This document shows, one piece after another, positions 1 through 6,304 of a stretch of 10,290 bases of DNA (within the stretch, counting starts at the first letter, position 1; every line of letters begins with the position of its first letter). Below the pieces are notes generated by a model. It had not been told where the DNA came from and ran no database searches. It saw only the letters and a list, made by a program, of their open reading frames with translations. Source of the stretch: Anaerolineales bacterium (GTDB lineage Bacteria; Chloroflexota; Anaerolineae; Anaerolineales; Villigracilaceae); the NCBI GenBank assembly GCA_016789205.1, contig JAEURF010000038.1, positions 1 to 10,290 on the forward strand. The letters are read 5' to 3'. The translations under genes and the position numbers were made by a program.

Positions 1-64
1 AGTTCTAAATCCGCATTTTCGCTTTGATATTGAGTCGAAAATTTTTTAATTAAATTGCTAATGT

Positions 65-919
65 TCATTCAGCAGAACCAAATAACATGCGTTCAAGCAA
101 TGTGTATTGAAAAATTAGAAAAACAATGATGACAGGAATAGAAATGATAATGACCAACGAACCTAGATAACTCCACGGTTGTGCGCCGCCTGAGTATTGT
201 GATTGCACAATGGCATAGATTGACATGGCAAGTGTGACGTTATCGGCTTTATCTACAAACAGCCAGCCAATTGCAAATTCAGAATATGCCATCAGAAATG
301 CAATCAAACCAGAAATTGCAATCGAAGGTAATGCCAGTGGAAATGTGATGTTGAGAAAAGTTTGAAAGTCGCCTGCGCCATCAAGAAATGCGGCTTCCTC
401 AATTTCTTTTGGAATGGCTTGAAATGCGGCGCGCATATTCCAAATACAAAACGGTAATGCGAACGAAGCATAGACCAGCACCAATGCGAACAGCGTAGTG
501 CGGATTTGTAAAATACTTAATAAAATATAAAGTGGTGTCATAAAGGCAACGGGCGGTAAAAATGCAGTTAATAAAATTGCGAAAAGACCTTGCTTACGAG
601 CAGGGAATCGAAAACGAGCAAACGCATAGGCTAGGCTAATGCCAAGTACGATTGCAAGCAATGCCGCGCCAAATGAAACGATTAAACTATTTTTTAATAA
701 CACACTAAATTCTACAGATTGATAGGGTCTATCTAACACTTGCAGAAAAGCAGTCAATGACCATTCTTTGGGGAAGAATCGAAATTCTGTGGGTCGTCCT
801 TTTAATGAGCCGTCAAATGCGAGGCGAATCATTCCCCAAATTGGAAGAAGGACGAACAAGCCAATCAAGGTCAGCAAACTTTGTGTAATGATTTGCTTGA
901 GAGTAGAAATTTTATGCAT
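65..919 (-). CDS. MalG-type sugar ABC transporter permease
   Basis: This 284-residue inner-membrane protein is one half of the channel of a carbohydrate (CUT1-type) ABC importer. It has a hydrophobic N-terminus (about 10-30), then a soluble loop and five further hydrophobic segments between about 73 and 275. The cytoplasmic EAA loop that contacts the ATPase is clear at about 174-198: EEAAFLDGAG, then the conserved FPLALP. Length and layout fit the MalG family (usually about 270-300). The start is supported by an AGGAG Shine-Dalgarno 6 bases before the ATG, inside the 3' end of the upstream gene. The two genes overlap by 8 bases, so translational coupling and a 1:1 heterodimer with the MalF-like partner are likely. 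Substrate cannot be read from the sequence; related systems import oligosaccharides, polyols or glycerol-phosphates. No binding protein or ATPase gene is present in the window. Confidence 0.93.
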   Translation of the reverse strand: MHKISTLKQIITQSLLTLIGLFVLLPIWGMIRLAFDGSLKGRPTEFRFFPKEWSLTAFLQVLDRPYQSVEFSVLLKNSLIVSFGAALLAIVLGISLAYAFARFRFPARKQGLFAILLTAFLPPVAFMTPLYILLSILQIRTTLFALVLVYASFALPFCIWNMRAAFQAIPKEIEEAAFLDGAGDFQTFLNITFPLALPSIAISGLIAFLMAYSEFAIGWLFVDKADNVTLAMSIYAIVQSQYSGGAQPWSYLGSLVIIISIPVIIVFLIFQYTLLERMLFGSAE

Positions 920-3044
920 GTACTACTCCTTCTTCGGCTTTGCTCCAACGGTTGAACATAGAAACAAAAATAATAAGGATGAGAACTGTGATGATATTAA
1001 TCACAGCGGATGTGGCGAATTGTCCACCACCGAAATATCCAGTGGGATTAAAAACATTGTATGAAAGTGTGGCAAGTGTGCCTTCCAGAAAATAAAATGT
1101 TTGAAAAAGATAAAATTGATTGAAAGCAAAAATTCCGCGCACAATGATGGCTGGCAAAAGTAATGGCATGAGCAATGGCAAAGTGACATAGCGAAATGTT
1201 TGCATAGCATTCGCGCCATCCATAGATGCCGCATCATATACTTCTTTTGGAATAAGTTTTAGTCCAGTACTTGCGGCTAGCATCATAAACGGAAAGCCAT
1301 ACCATAAAGCAGGCAATAGAAATGTAATCAACCACAAGCTCGGACTATTTTCTAAATTTCTTGTAAATACTCCGAAAAAAGAATCCGCCCCAAATTTTTC
1401 TGCGGCGAGATACAACCAACCCCAATCTTCTTGAAAAATATTGAACCACATCAAAGCCCCAATCATTTCAGGGATTGCCCATGGCAAAATAAATAGGGCT
1501 TGCCAAAATTTTCCTAACTTCACACCGCGTTGCCATAAAAGCAAAGCAACGCCAAGCCCTAGCCCGCCTTGTAAAATCACAGAAACAACAGCCCACATGA
1601 TATTAAAAAATAGAATGCTATAGCCACTGCCATTTCCGTTTGCAATCTCATTAAATACAAATGGATATGAAGTTAATCCAGTAAACCGCACACTATTTGC
1701 ACGCGAACCATCCCATTCTGAAATCGGAATTTGCCCAGTGATTCCTTCCCAAAATGCACGCCAAATGCCGCCTTGAAATCCATCACGGATAGACGCACTG
1801 TTGAAATCCGTCATTGAAACAATCACTTGAAAAATCAACGGAAAGATTGTAAAGATAGCGAATGCGATTAATCCCGGCACCAACCATGGAATCGCTCTGC
1901 GCGCTTCATTCTTGTTGATGGTTGTTCGCTGTACCTGACGATTTTTCCACCATTCCAGCAATTGATTCCACAGACTAGCAATTCCCTCAGCCGCAGAAAG
2001 CGAAAGTGGAACTGTGAAAATGATAATGTATTGGGGCCATTTGGTCTGCCAGAATAATAAAAACAGCAAAGCAACGCCCATCCATAAAACATAGACGCGT
2101 TCACGTTTCCATAACCTTGCTAAACCAATGACTGCTAATAATGTAATCCAAATATCAGGCGCAAAAAGAAATACATCTTGATGCCAAGCGATTGGAGAAA
2201 AAAATAACCAATTAAACGGTTGCCAAAATGGATAACCCGCTCGGTTTACTTCTTCTGCACTAGAAGAATATTGTGCATGATAAAAAACGGATTCTTGTAA
2301 ACGTCCAATTGGATTTGTCCACAAGAATGGATTTGCTATAAAGAAAATTGCAAACGCGATAACTCCCCACAGCAATGCTTGACGAAAAAAAGTTTTGATT
2401 TGTTCTTTTGATTTTGCTTCGAGAAACCAATCCATCAAAATGGCAATGCCGACGACACAATACAGATATTTAGAAGCGGCTGTTAACCCTAAAAATATTC
2501 CTGATGTAATCAGCCAATTCGTTTTTTCTTTTTTCTTGAATTGCAAATACGCTAAGACCGTAATAAAACTTGTCAATGCAGGGAGTGCTTCCAGCATTAT
2601 TTGTGATACATATTTGATTGTGAATGTATGTGTGGCTAATGCCAACCCTGCCACTGGATTAACAATTGCAAGTAAAAGGACAGTCAACCAACCTAAGATT
2701 GCATTTGTTGTTCGCGCAGGTCGCACAAGTTCGCGCGGAAGATATCTATTCGGTTCTGATGTAGTCGGTGCATCACGAATTAAATCTTTTTCAGGGGCAG
2801 ATAAAAGACTCAATCCAATAACAATTTTTGCGAGCGGGGGATGTTCCGGGCGGTAGTTAGTGTCTAGGAAGCCAGACCAGTTTGAAGTCCGAATCAGATG
2901 CGTGTATTCTTGTCCGGCACGCAGGTAATCATCTTCATCAAAATCAATGCTAAGTTTTTCAACTGCACGAGCGCGAAGTGACCAAGCGATGAATGCCACC
3001 AACACAATGAAAAGGATGCGGATTAGAACTTCAAATCTTTTCAT
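912..3044 (-). CDS. Fusion: GT-C/PMT-like glycosyltransferase + MalF-type ABC permease
   Basis: One uninterrupted 710-residue reading frame carries two membrane modules. Residues 1-360 look like a GT-C glycosyltransferase of the PMT/ArnT kind: a signal-anchor helix (7-24), an acidic first external loop with DFDEDDY (34-40), the motif RPEHPPLAK (65-73) as in PMT-like enzymes, then several hydrophobic helices ending in TKWPQYIIIF (334-343). Such enzymes use polyprenyl-phosphate sugars on the outer face of the membrane. A basic hydrophilic linker (about 361-391) leads to a complete MalF-like permease (392-710) with its first helix at 394-411, an extracytoplasmic loop, and the EAA loop at about 641-667 (DAASMDGANA, then TLPLLMP). 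The linker should be cytoplasmic, which suits both halves. The glycosyltransferase half is short for GT39. No Shine-Dalgarno precedes the ATG, but TATAAT lies 6 bases upstream. The fusion is visible in the sequence; a joint function is inference. Confidence 0.85.
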   Translation of the reverse strand: MKRFEVLIRILFIVLVAFIAWSLRARAVEKLSIDFDEDDYLRAGQEYTHLIRTSNWSGFLDTNYRPEHPPLAKIVIGLSLLSAPEKDLIRDAPTTSEPNRYLPRELVRPARTTNAILGWLTVLLLAIVNPVAGLALATHTFTIKYVSQIMLEALPALTSFITVLAYLQFKKKEKTNWLITSGIFLGLTAASKYLYCVVGIAILMDWFLEAKSKEQIKTFFRQALLWGVIAFAIFFIANPFLWTNPIGRLQESVFYHAQYSSSAEEVNRAGYPFWQPFNWLFFSPIAWHQDVFLFAPDIWITLLAVIGLARLWKRERVYVLWMGVALLFLLFWQTKWPQYIIIFTVPLSLSAAEGIASLWNQLLEWWKNRQVQRTTINKNEARRAIPWLVPGLIAFAIFTIFPLIFQVIVSMTDFNSASIRDGFQGGIWRAFWEGITGQIPISEWDGSRANSVRFTGLTSYPFVFNEIANGNGSGYSILFFNIMWAVVSVILQGGLGLGVALLLWQRGVKLGKFWQALFILPWAIPEMIGALMWFNIFQEDWGWLYLAAEKFGADSFFGVFTRNLENSPSLWLITFLLPALWYGFPFMMLAASTGLKLIPKEVYDAASMDGANAMQTFRYVTLPLLMPLLLPAIIVRGIFAFNQFYLFQTFYFLEGTLATLSYNVFNPTGYFGGGQFATSAVINIITVLILIIFVSMFNRWSKAEEGVVHA

Positions 3045-3050
3045 GTAAAT

Positions 3051-3056
3051 ATTATA
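3051..3056 (-). promoter_or_regulatory. Candidate -10 box for a leaderless fusion-gene transcript
   Basis: A perfect TATAAT sits in the 21-base gap after prfA, with 6 bases between it and the ATG. Transcription would begin at or next to the A of the ATG. There is no purine-rich ribosome-binding site in the gap. A -35 match at 17 bases is weak (ATGATG, inside the last prfA codons). Confidence 0.45.
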
Positions 3057-3065
3057 TGATGTGTT

Positions 3066-4142
3066 TTATTCGTCATCATCCACGCCTGCTGAAGCGAGTT
3101 TGCCAGCTTCATCACGTGTGGTTAATTCATCAATAAAATCATCAATGTCGCCATCCATCACGGCGGGTAAGTTGTAATTCGATAAACCAATGCGATGGTC
3201 TGTGACGCGATTTTGCGGATAATTGTAAGTACGAATTTTTTCAGAGCGTTCGCCTGTGCCCACTTGTGAACGGCGGTCTGTTTCAAGTTCGCGTTGTCTT
3301 CTTTGTTCTTCTAATTCATATAAACGTGCGCGTAAAATGCTCATGGCACGCATACGGTTCTGTAATTGTGAGCGTTCATCTTGGCATGTAATCACAATGC
3401 CTGTGGGTTTATGATACAAACGAATTGCAGTGGAGTTCTTTTGTACATTTTGTCCGCCTGCACCTGAAGAACGAAACACTTCAATTTCAATATCGCTATC
3501 TGGAATTTCAATTTCAACATCATCAACTTCAGCAAGCACAACGACTGTGGCAGTTGATGTGTGAATGCGTCCTTGCGCTTCGGTGGCTGGCACACGTTGT
3601 ACACGATGTACACCAGATTCATATTTCATTCTTGAATAAGCGCCTTTGCCTTTAACTTCAAAAATAACTTCTTTGTAACCGCCCACACCGATTGAACTTT
3701 CAGAAAGCAGTTCAGTCTTCCATTTTTTATCTTCGGCATAACGCGTGTACATGCGGAATAAATCTGCCGCAAAGATGGCGGCTTCGTCACCGCCGGTGCC
3801 TGCGCGAATTTCTACGATAACATTTTTATCATCACGCGGGTCTTTGGGAACCAGCAAGCCTTTGATTTCTTTTTCAAGGATTTCGATTTTCGGAGTCAGG
3901 TCATCAATATCTGCTTTGGCAAGTGATATTAATTCCGCATCATTTTCTGACGTGAGAATTGTTTTGGCTTCGTCTAAGCTTTTCATCGCCTGACGATATT
4001 CACGCGCCTTCTTAATTAATGGTTCTAGGCTCACCAATTCTTTGTTGATGTCACCCGCGCGTTTATAGTCATTGCCTACTTCTAGCAATTCTTTGCTAAG
4101 TTGTTCATATTTATCTTCAACAGCTTGTAGATTGTCGAGCAT
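3066..4142 (-). CDS. prfA: Peptide chain release factor 1
   Basis: RF1 recognises UAA and UAG in the ribosomal A site and triggers hydrolysis of peptidyl-tRNA. The 358-residue length is typical. The codon-recognition tripeptide PxT is PAT (185-187) in RVPATEAQGR, which marks RF1, not RF2 (SPF). The catalytic GGQ is at 229-231 in SSGAGGQNVQ, the site normally methylated on glutamine by PrmC. The N-terminal part is a charged helical domain (1-100). The C-terminus ends in an acidic tail (VDDDE). A GAGGA Shine-Dalgarno lies just before the ATG, unlike most neighbours here. The gene has an 81-base leader with its own probable promoter and a hairpin, so it may be transcribed independently of the genes upstream. 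The methyltransferase gene prmC, often the next gene, does not follow; a sugar permease fusion does. Confidence 0.98.
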   Translation of the reverse strand: MLDNLQAVEDKYEQLSKELLEVGNDYKRAGDINKELVSLEPLIKKAREYRQAMKSLDEAKTILTSENDAELISLAKADIDDLTPKIEILEKEIKGLLVPKDPRDDKNVIVEIRAGTGGDEAAIFAADLFRMYTRYAEDKKWKTELLSESSIGVGGYKEVIFEVKGKGAYSRMKYESGVHRVQRVPATEAQGRIHTSTATVVVLAEVDDVEIEIPDSDIEIEVFRSSGAGGQNVQKNSTAIRLYHKPTGIVITCQDERSQLQNRMRAMSILRARLYELEEQRRQRELETDRRSQVGTGERSEKIRTYNYPQNRVTDHRIGLSNYNLPAVMDGDIDDFIDELTTRDEAGKLASAGVDDDE

Positions 4143-4166
4143 ATTTCCTCATAAAATTTTTTGCAC

Positions 4167-4195
4167 AATAAAACGCGGCATATCATTCAGCCGCG
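4167..4195 (-). terminator. GC-rich hairpin with T-run in the prfA leader
   Basis: Reading the minus strand, CGCGGC (4195-4190) can pair with GCCGCG (4179-4174) around a 10-base loop, followed by TTTTATT. This resembles a short intrinsic terminator or attenuator. The stem is only 6 bp (7 with a G-U pair), so termination may be partial. It lies directly after the predicted transcription start of the prfA promoter, so on that transcript it would be a 5'-terminal stem-loop. For transcripts from upstream it could end the receiver/small-protein operon. Confidence 0.5.
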
Positions 4196-4203
4196 CGGAC
4201 GAA

Positions 4204-4212
4204 ATTATACCA
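4204..4212 (-). promoter_or_regulatory. Extended -10 promoter for prfA
   Basis: TGGTATAAT combines a perfect -10 hexamer with the TGN extension, which can work without a good -35. No clear -35 is seen at 16-18 bases upstream. The predicted start near 4196-4197 leaves a leader of about 55 bases to the prfA ATG, containing the hairpin at 4174-4195 and the Shine-Dalgarno. Confidence 0.55.
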
Positions 4213-4223
4213 TTCTGAACTTG

Positions 4224-4355
4224 CTAATAACTTATGACAGCGGAAAGCACCATCGAGAGGATAATCATAATCGCGAAGATGGCAAATAGAATCTGCGCCA
4301 CACGATTTTGAGTAGAGGTCTCATTTTTTGATTGTTTTTTATTTTTTCCAGCCAT
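4224..4355 (-). CDS. 43-residue single-pass membrane protein, unknown function
   Basis: This small gene starts 6 bases after the stop of the receiver gene. Its product has a basic, hydrophilic N-terminus (MAGKNKKQSKNETSTQNR, residues 1-18) followed by one strong hydrophobic helix (about 20-41) ending near the C-terminus (ISY). By charge the N-terminus should be cytoplasmic. The composition and the tight spacing support a real gene: a random frame would rarely give a basic head and a clean membrane helix directly downstream of another gene in the same direction. The upstream GTGAG is only a weak ribosome-binding site, so coupling to the receiver gene is likely. It could be a small accessory subunit or regulator of a membrane complex; I do not recognise a family. 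Confidence 0.72.
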   Translation of the reverse strand: MAGKNKKQSKNETSTQNRVAQILFAIFAIMIILSMVLSAVISY

Positions 4356-4361
4356 TGCTAC

Positions 4362-4751
4362 TCACTTTTTTATATTTTTAATGCTTTTATAAAAGGCTTG
4401 CGACATTGCTTTTTCTAGTTCTTCGATTGTAACAGGCTTCATTACATAGGCATCTGCGCCGAGTTGCATGGCTTTTTCTACCATCACATCTGCCGCTTCG
4501 GAGGAGAGCATAATGACCGGTAAATTTTTCCATTCTTCTCTACGGCGTAAAAATTCTAGCATATCTAAGCCACTGACCTCTGGCATGTTGATGTCAAGAA
4601 TCAATAACTCTGGCTGTTTGCCAGCCAGCAGTGCCTGCGCCGCCGGGCGCGGATTTAAGAAATGCGTCGGAACATAATCCAACAGTTGTAGCATCAAGCC
4701 AACGGCTTTGCCCATTTCTTCATCATCGTCAACGACCCAAACTTCTTTCAT
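4362..4751 (-). CDS. Stand-alone response-regulator receiver (CheY-like)
   Basis: The 129-residue product is a single receiver domain with no output domain. Key residues are present: the acidic pocket DDD (8-10), the phospho-acceptor D53 in LLILDINMP, the switch serine at 83 or 84 (VIMLSS) and K105 in YVMKPV. The C-terminus ends in a lysine-rich tail. Single receivers act by protein contact or pass phosphate on in a relay. The partner kinase is not adjacent; the nearest kinase in the window (8195-9250) has its own OmpR-type regulator. The gene follows the membrane beta-propeller gene by 19 bases and precedes the 43-residue membrane protein by 6. TAAAAT lies 7 bases before its ATG and no Shine-Dalgarno is visible. 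Confidence 0.95.
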   Translation of the reverse strand: MKEVWVVDDDEEMGKAVGLMLQLLDYVPTHFLNPRPAAQALLAGKQPELLILDINMPEVSGLDMLEFLRRREEWKNLPVIMLSSEAADVMVEKAMQLGADAYVMKPVTIEELEKAMSQAFYKSIKNIKK

Positions 4752-4758
4752 ACTTGCT

Positions 4759-4764
4759 ATTTTA
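4759..4764 (-). promoter_or_regulatory. Candidate -10 box before the receiver gene
   Basis: TAAAAT lies 7 bases upstream of the ATG, within the 19-base gap after the preceding stop codon. The gap has no Shine-Dalgarno sequence. A transcript from here would be leaderless or nearly so. The same GGTAAAAT string precedes uvrC at the same distance. Confidence 0.35.
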
Positions 4765-4770
4765 CCGTAA

Positions 4771-6300
4771 TTACTTTATATAAGTCACCTTGAATAAATT
4801 GTGAATAGTTGAGACGTAAGCAATCCCTTTTTCGGTATCAAGCGCAATCGTACGAATCCAAGGACCGATGTAATAACGCGCAATTGGTTGATAGGTATTT
4901 AGGTCAATCACCTGCATATAGTTATTGATGAAATTCCCAACCAAAAGCAGGTTTCTTTTTGAGTCGAGTGCTAGGGTTCTGTCACCGAGGCTGGTATTTA
5001 TCTCGCCTTTGAATTTAAGCGTGTTTCCATCGTAGCGCAAAATTGCACCATCTTGTGGAGAAGCAACCAAGACTTCAGAAGTAATTGGGTCATAGATTAA
5101 TCTATCTGTGTTTGGGCTGATGGGAGACTGCTGAAGGACTTGATGGGAAACCATATCCCATGAGAAAAGCTGGGTTTCAAGAAATGAATTGAAATAGAAG
5201 ACATGATTTTCGACGTCAAATGCAACACTCGTGGGGGCAATAGATAAATCCGTAGATATGATAATTTCACCACTGACTCGGTTAATCATCACAAAATGAA
5301 AGCCAACGTCACGGTCTGCTTCAGAGGCGAGCGTGATAGTGTCTGTTCCACTTTGCCAATTGACCCATACATCTCCCGGCGCAAGGTTCGGGACGGGAAC
5401 AGAACGAAGCAATTCAAGCGTGACGGCGTTAAGATATAAAAGTTCTTCAGCATCTGCCCGATAGACGTATATCTCTTGTAAATCGGGGTTGTAAGCAAAA
5501 CTTTGAGGCTTGCCAACTTGCACATTAGACCTGCGCGGTGGTAGGTCTAAATTTTCAAGGTCGTATGCCATGATGTAATTGACATTATGCCCCGAAGCAT
5601 ACAATAAATTGTTTTCAAGATTCAAATCTATCCAGTTATAGCCACCGGACGAAAATTTTTCTACTGCGGAGTTGGCGTGAATCTTTTCACCTAGCGTCAA
5701 AACTCTTTGGTTGTTGTAAGGAGTAAGTGAAAAAAAGAAATAAAAACATGCTAACAAAATTCCCGTTAGCCAAGACCATTTCTTTATGCTTTTATTTAAT
5801 CCCAGTGAATCTACCAGCCAATGAAAATAGGTTTGTAAAAACACTGCTTCAGAAATCCCTGCACCGATTGTGAAAAATACGCTTGCAAGTTTATTTTTGG
5901 TTATATATCTATCTAACCAGTTTTCTGGTAAGGTATTGATTGCCAAAATAAGCGTGACCAATCCAAGCCCTAGATTAGATAAATCAACTTTTAGTAAAAA
6001 TGTTAGAAATACTGCAAACAAAACAAAAGAGGATAAAACGAAAATAGGATATGGATTGCCAATATTCCCTAACCATTTTTTTATCATTAAGTAAATAACG
6101 ATTAAAACAATAGCAGTAAAACCAATCAGAAGTAGGCGAATCCATGCGGTGCTGATAAGATAAATAAGAGACTCAATCACCAATGCCAAATTGAAATGGC
6201 GCTCTATCCATACGGCAAGTTCTGCACGAAATAAATACAAACCTGCCAAAAGGATTGGCAGGCGCAAAAACACCCAAAGAATTAAACTTGTTTTTTTCAT
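4771..6300 (-). CDS. Polytopic membrane protein with C-terminal beta-propeller-like domain
   Basis: I do not recognise the 509-residue product as a named protein. Residues 1-195 hold about seven hydrophobic helices (near 6-24, 36-52, 54-73, 84-103, 107-123, 137-163 and 176-193). From about 205 to the end there are repeated blade-like units of the type found in YVTN/NHL/SMP-30 propellers: NLLYASGHNVNYIMAYDLE, EIYVYRADAEELLYL, NLLLVGNFINNYMQVIDL, and the final IRTIALDTEKGIAYVST. These repeats, each with a hydrophobic strand, a small-residue turn and an Asp before a leucine, support a propeller of roughly six or seven blades. By topology it is probably outside the cytoplasm, perhaps binding a ligand or partner. 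The gene starts 4 bases after the uvrC stop and uses no Shine-Dalgarno; TAGAAT overlaps the uvrC stop, 6 bases before the ATG. Confidence 0.85.
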   Translation of the reverse strand: MKKTSLILWVFLRLPILLAGLYLFRAELAVWIERHFNLALVIESLIYLISTAWIRLLLIGFTAIVLIVIYLMIKKWLGNIGNPYPIFVLSSFVLFAVFLTFLLKVDLSNLGLGLVTLILAINTLPENWLDRYITKNKLASVFFTIGAGISEAVFLQTYFHWLVDSLGLNKSIKKWSWLTGILLACFYFFFSLTPYNNQRVLTLGEKIHANSAVEKFSSGGYNWIDLNLENNLLYASGHNVNYIMAYDLENLDLPPRRSNVQVGKPQSFAYNPDLQEIYVYRADAEELLYLNAVTLELLRSVPVPNLAPGDVWVNWQSGTDTITLASEADRDVGFHFVMINRVSGEIIISTDLSIAPTSVAFDVENHVFYFNSFLETQLFSWDMVSHQVLQQSPISPNTDRLIYDPITSEVLVASPQDGAILRYDGNTLKFKGEINTSLGDRTLALDSKRNLLLVGNFINNYMQVIDLNTYQPIARYYIGPWIRTIALDTEKGIAYVSTIHNLFKVTYIK

Positions 6301-6304
6301 GACA

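Noticed and set aside
2..49. Plus-strand open frame entering from the left edge and ending at TAA, which could be the C-terminus of a convergent gene (15 residues, ends ESKIF)
   Set aside because: Too short to judge; no motif, and open frames of this length are expected by chance. It can be settled only with sequence to the left.
1..64. AT-rich stretch after the malG-like stop, considered as a terminator
   Set aside because: No stable stem with a following T-run could be found in the visible bases.
1868..2104. Possible separate start for the MalF-like half inside the fusion gene
   Set aside because: The linker region has no ATG in frame and no Shine-Dalgarno; only TTG and GTG codons inside coding sequence are available, and the frame is continuous with the first half.
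2395..2856. Plus-strand 153-residue frame opposite the glycosyltransferase part of the fusion
   Set aside because: It lies wholly inside a strongly supported minus-strand gene, has no domain-like pattern and no convincing ribosome-binding site, so it is read as an antisense shadow.
3051..3056. Transposon or phage insertion as the origin of the fusion gene
   Set aside because: No inverted terminal repeats, target duplications or integrase/transposase remnants were seen around the gene ends, and base composition looks like the neighbours.
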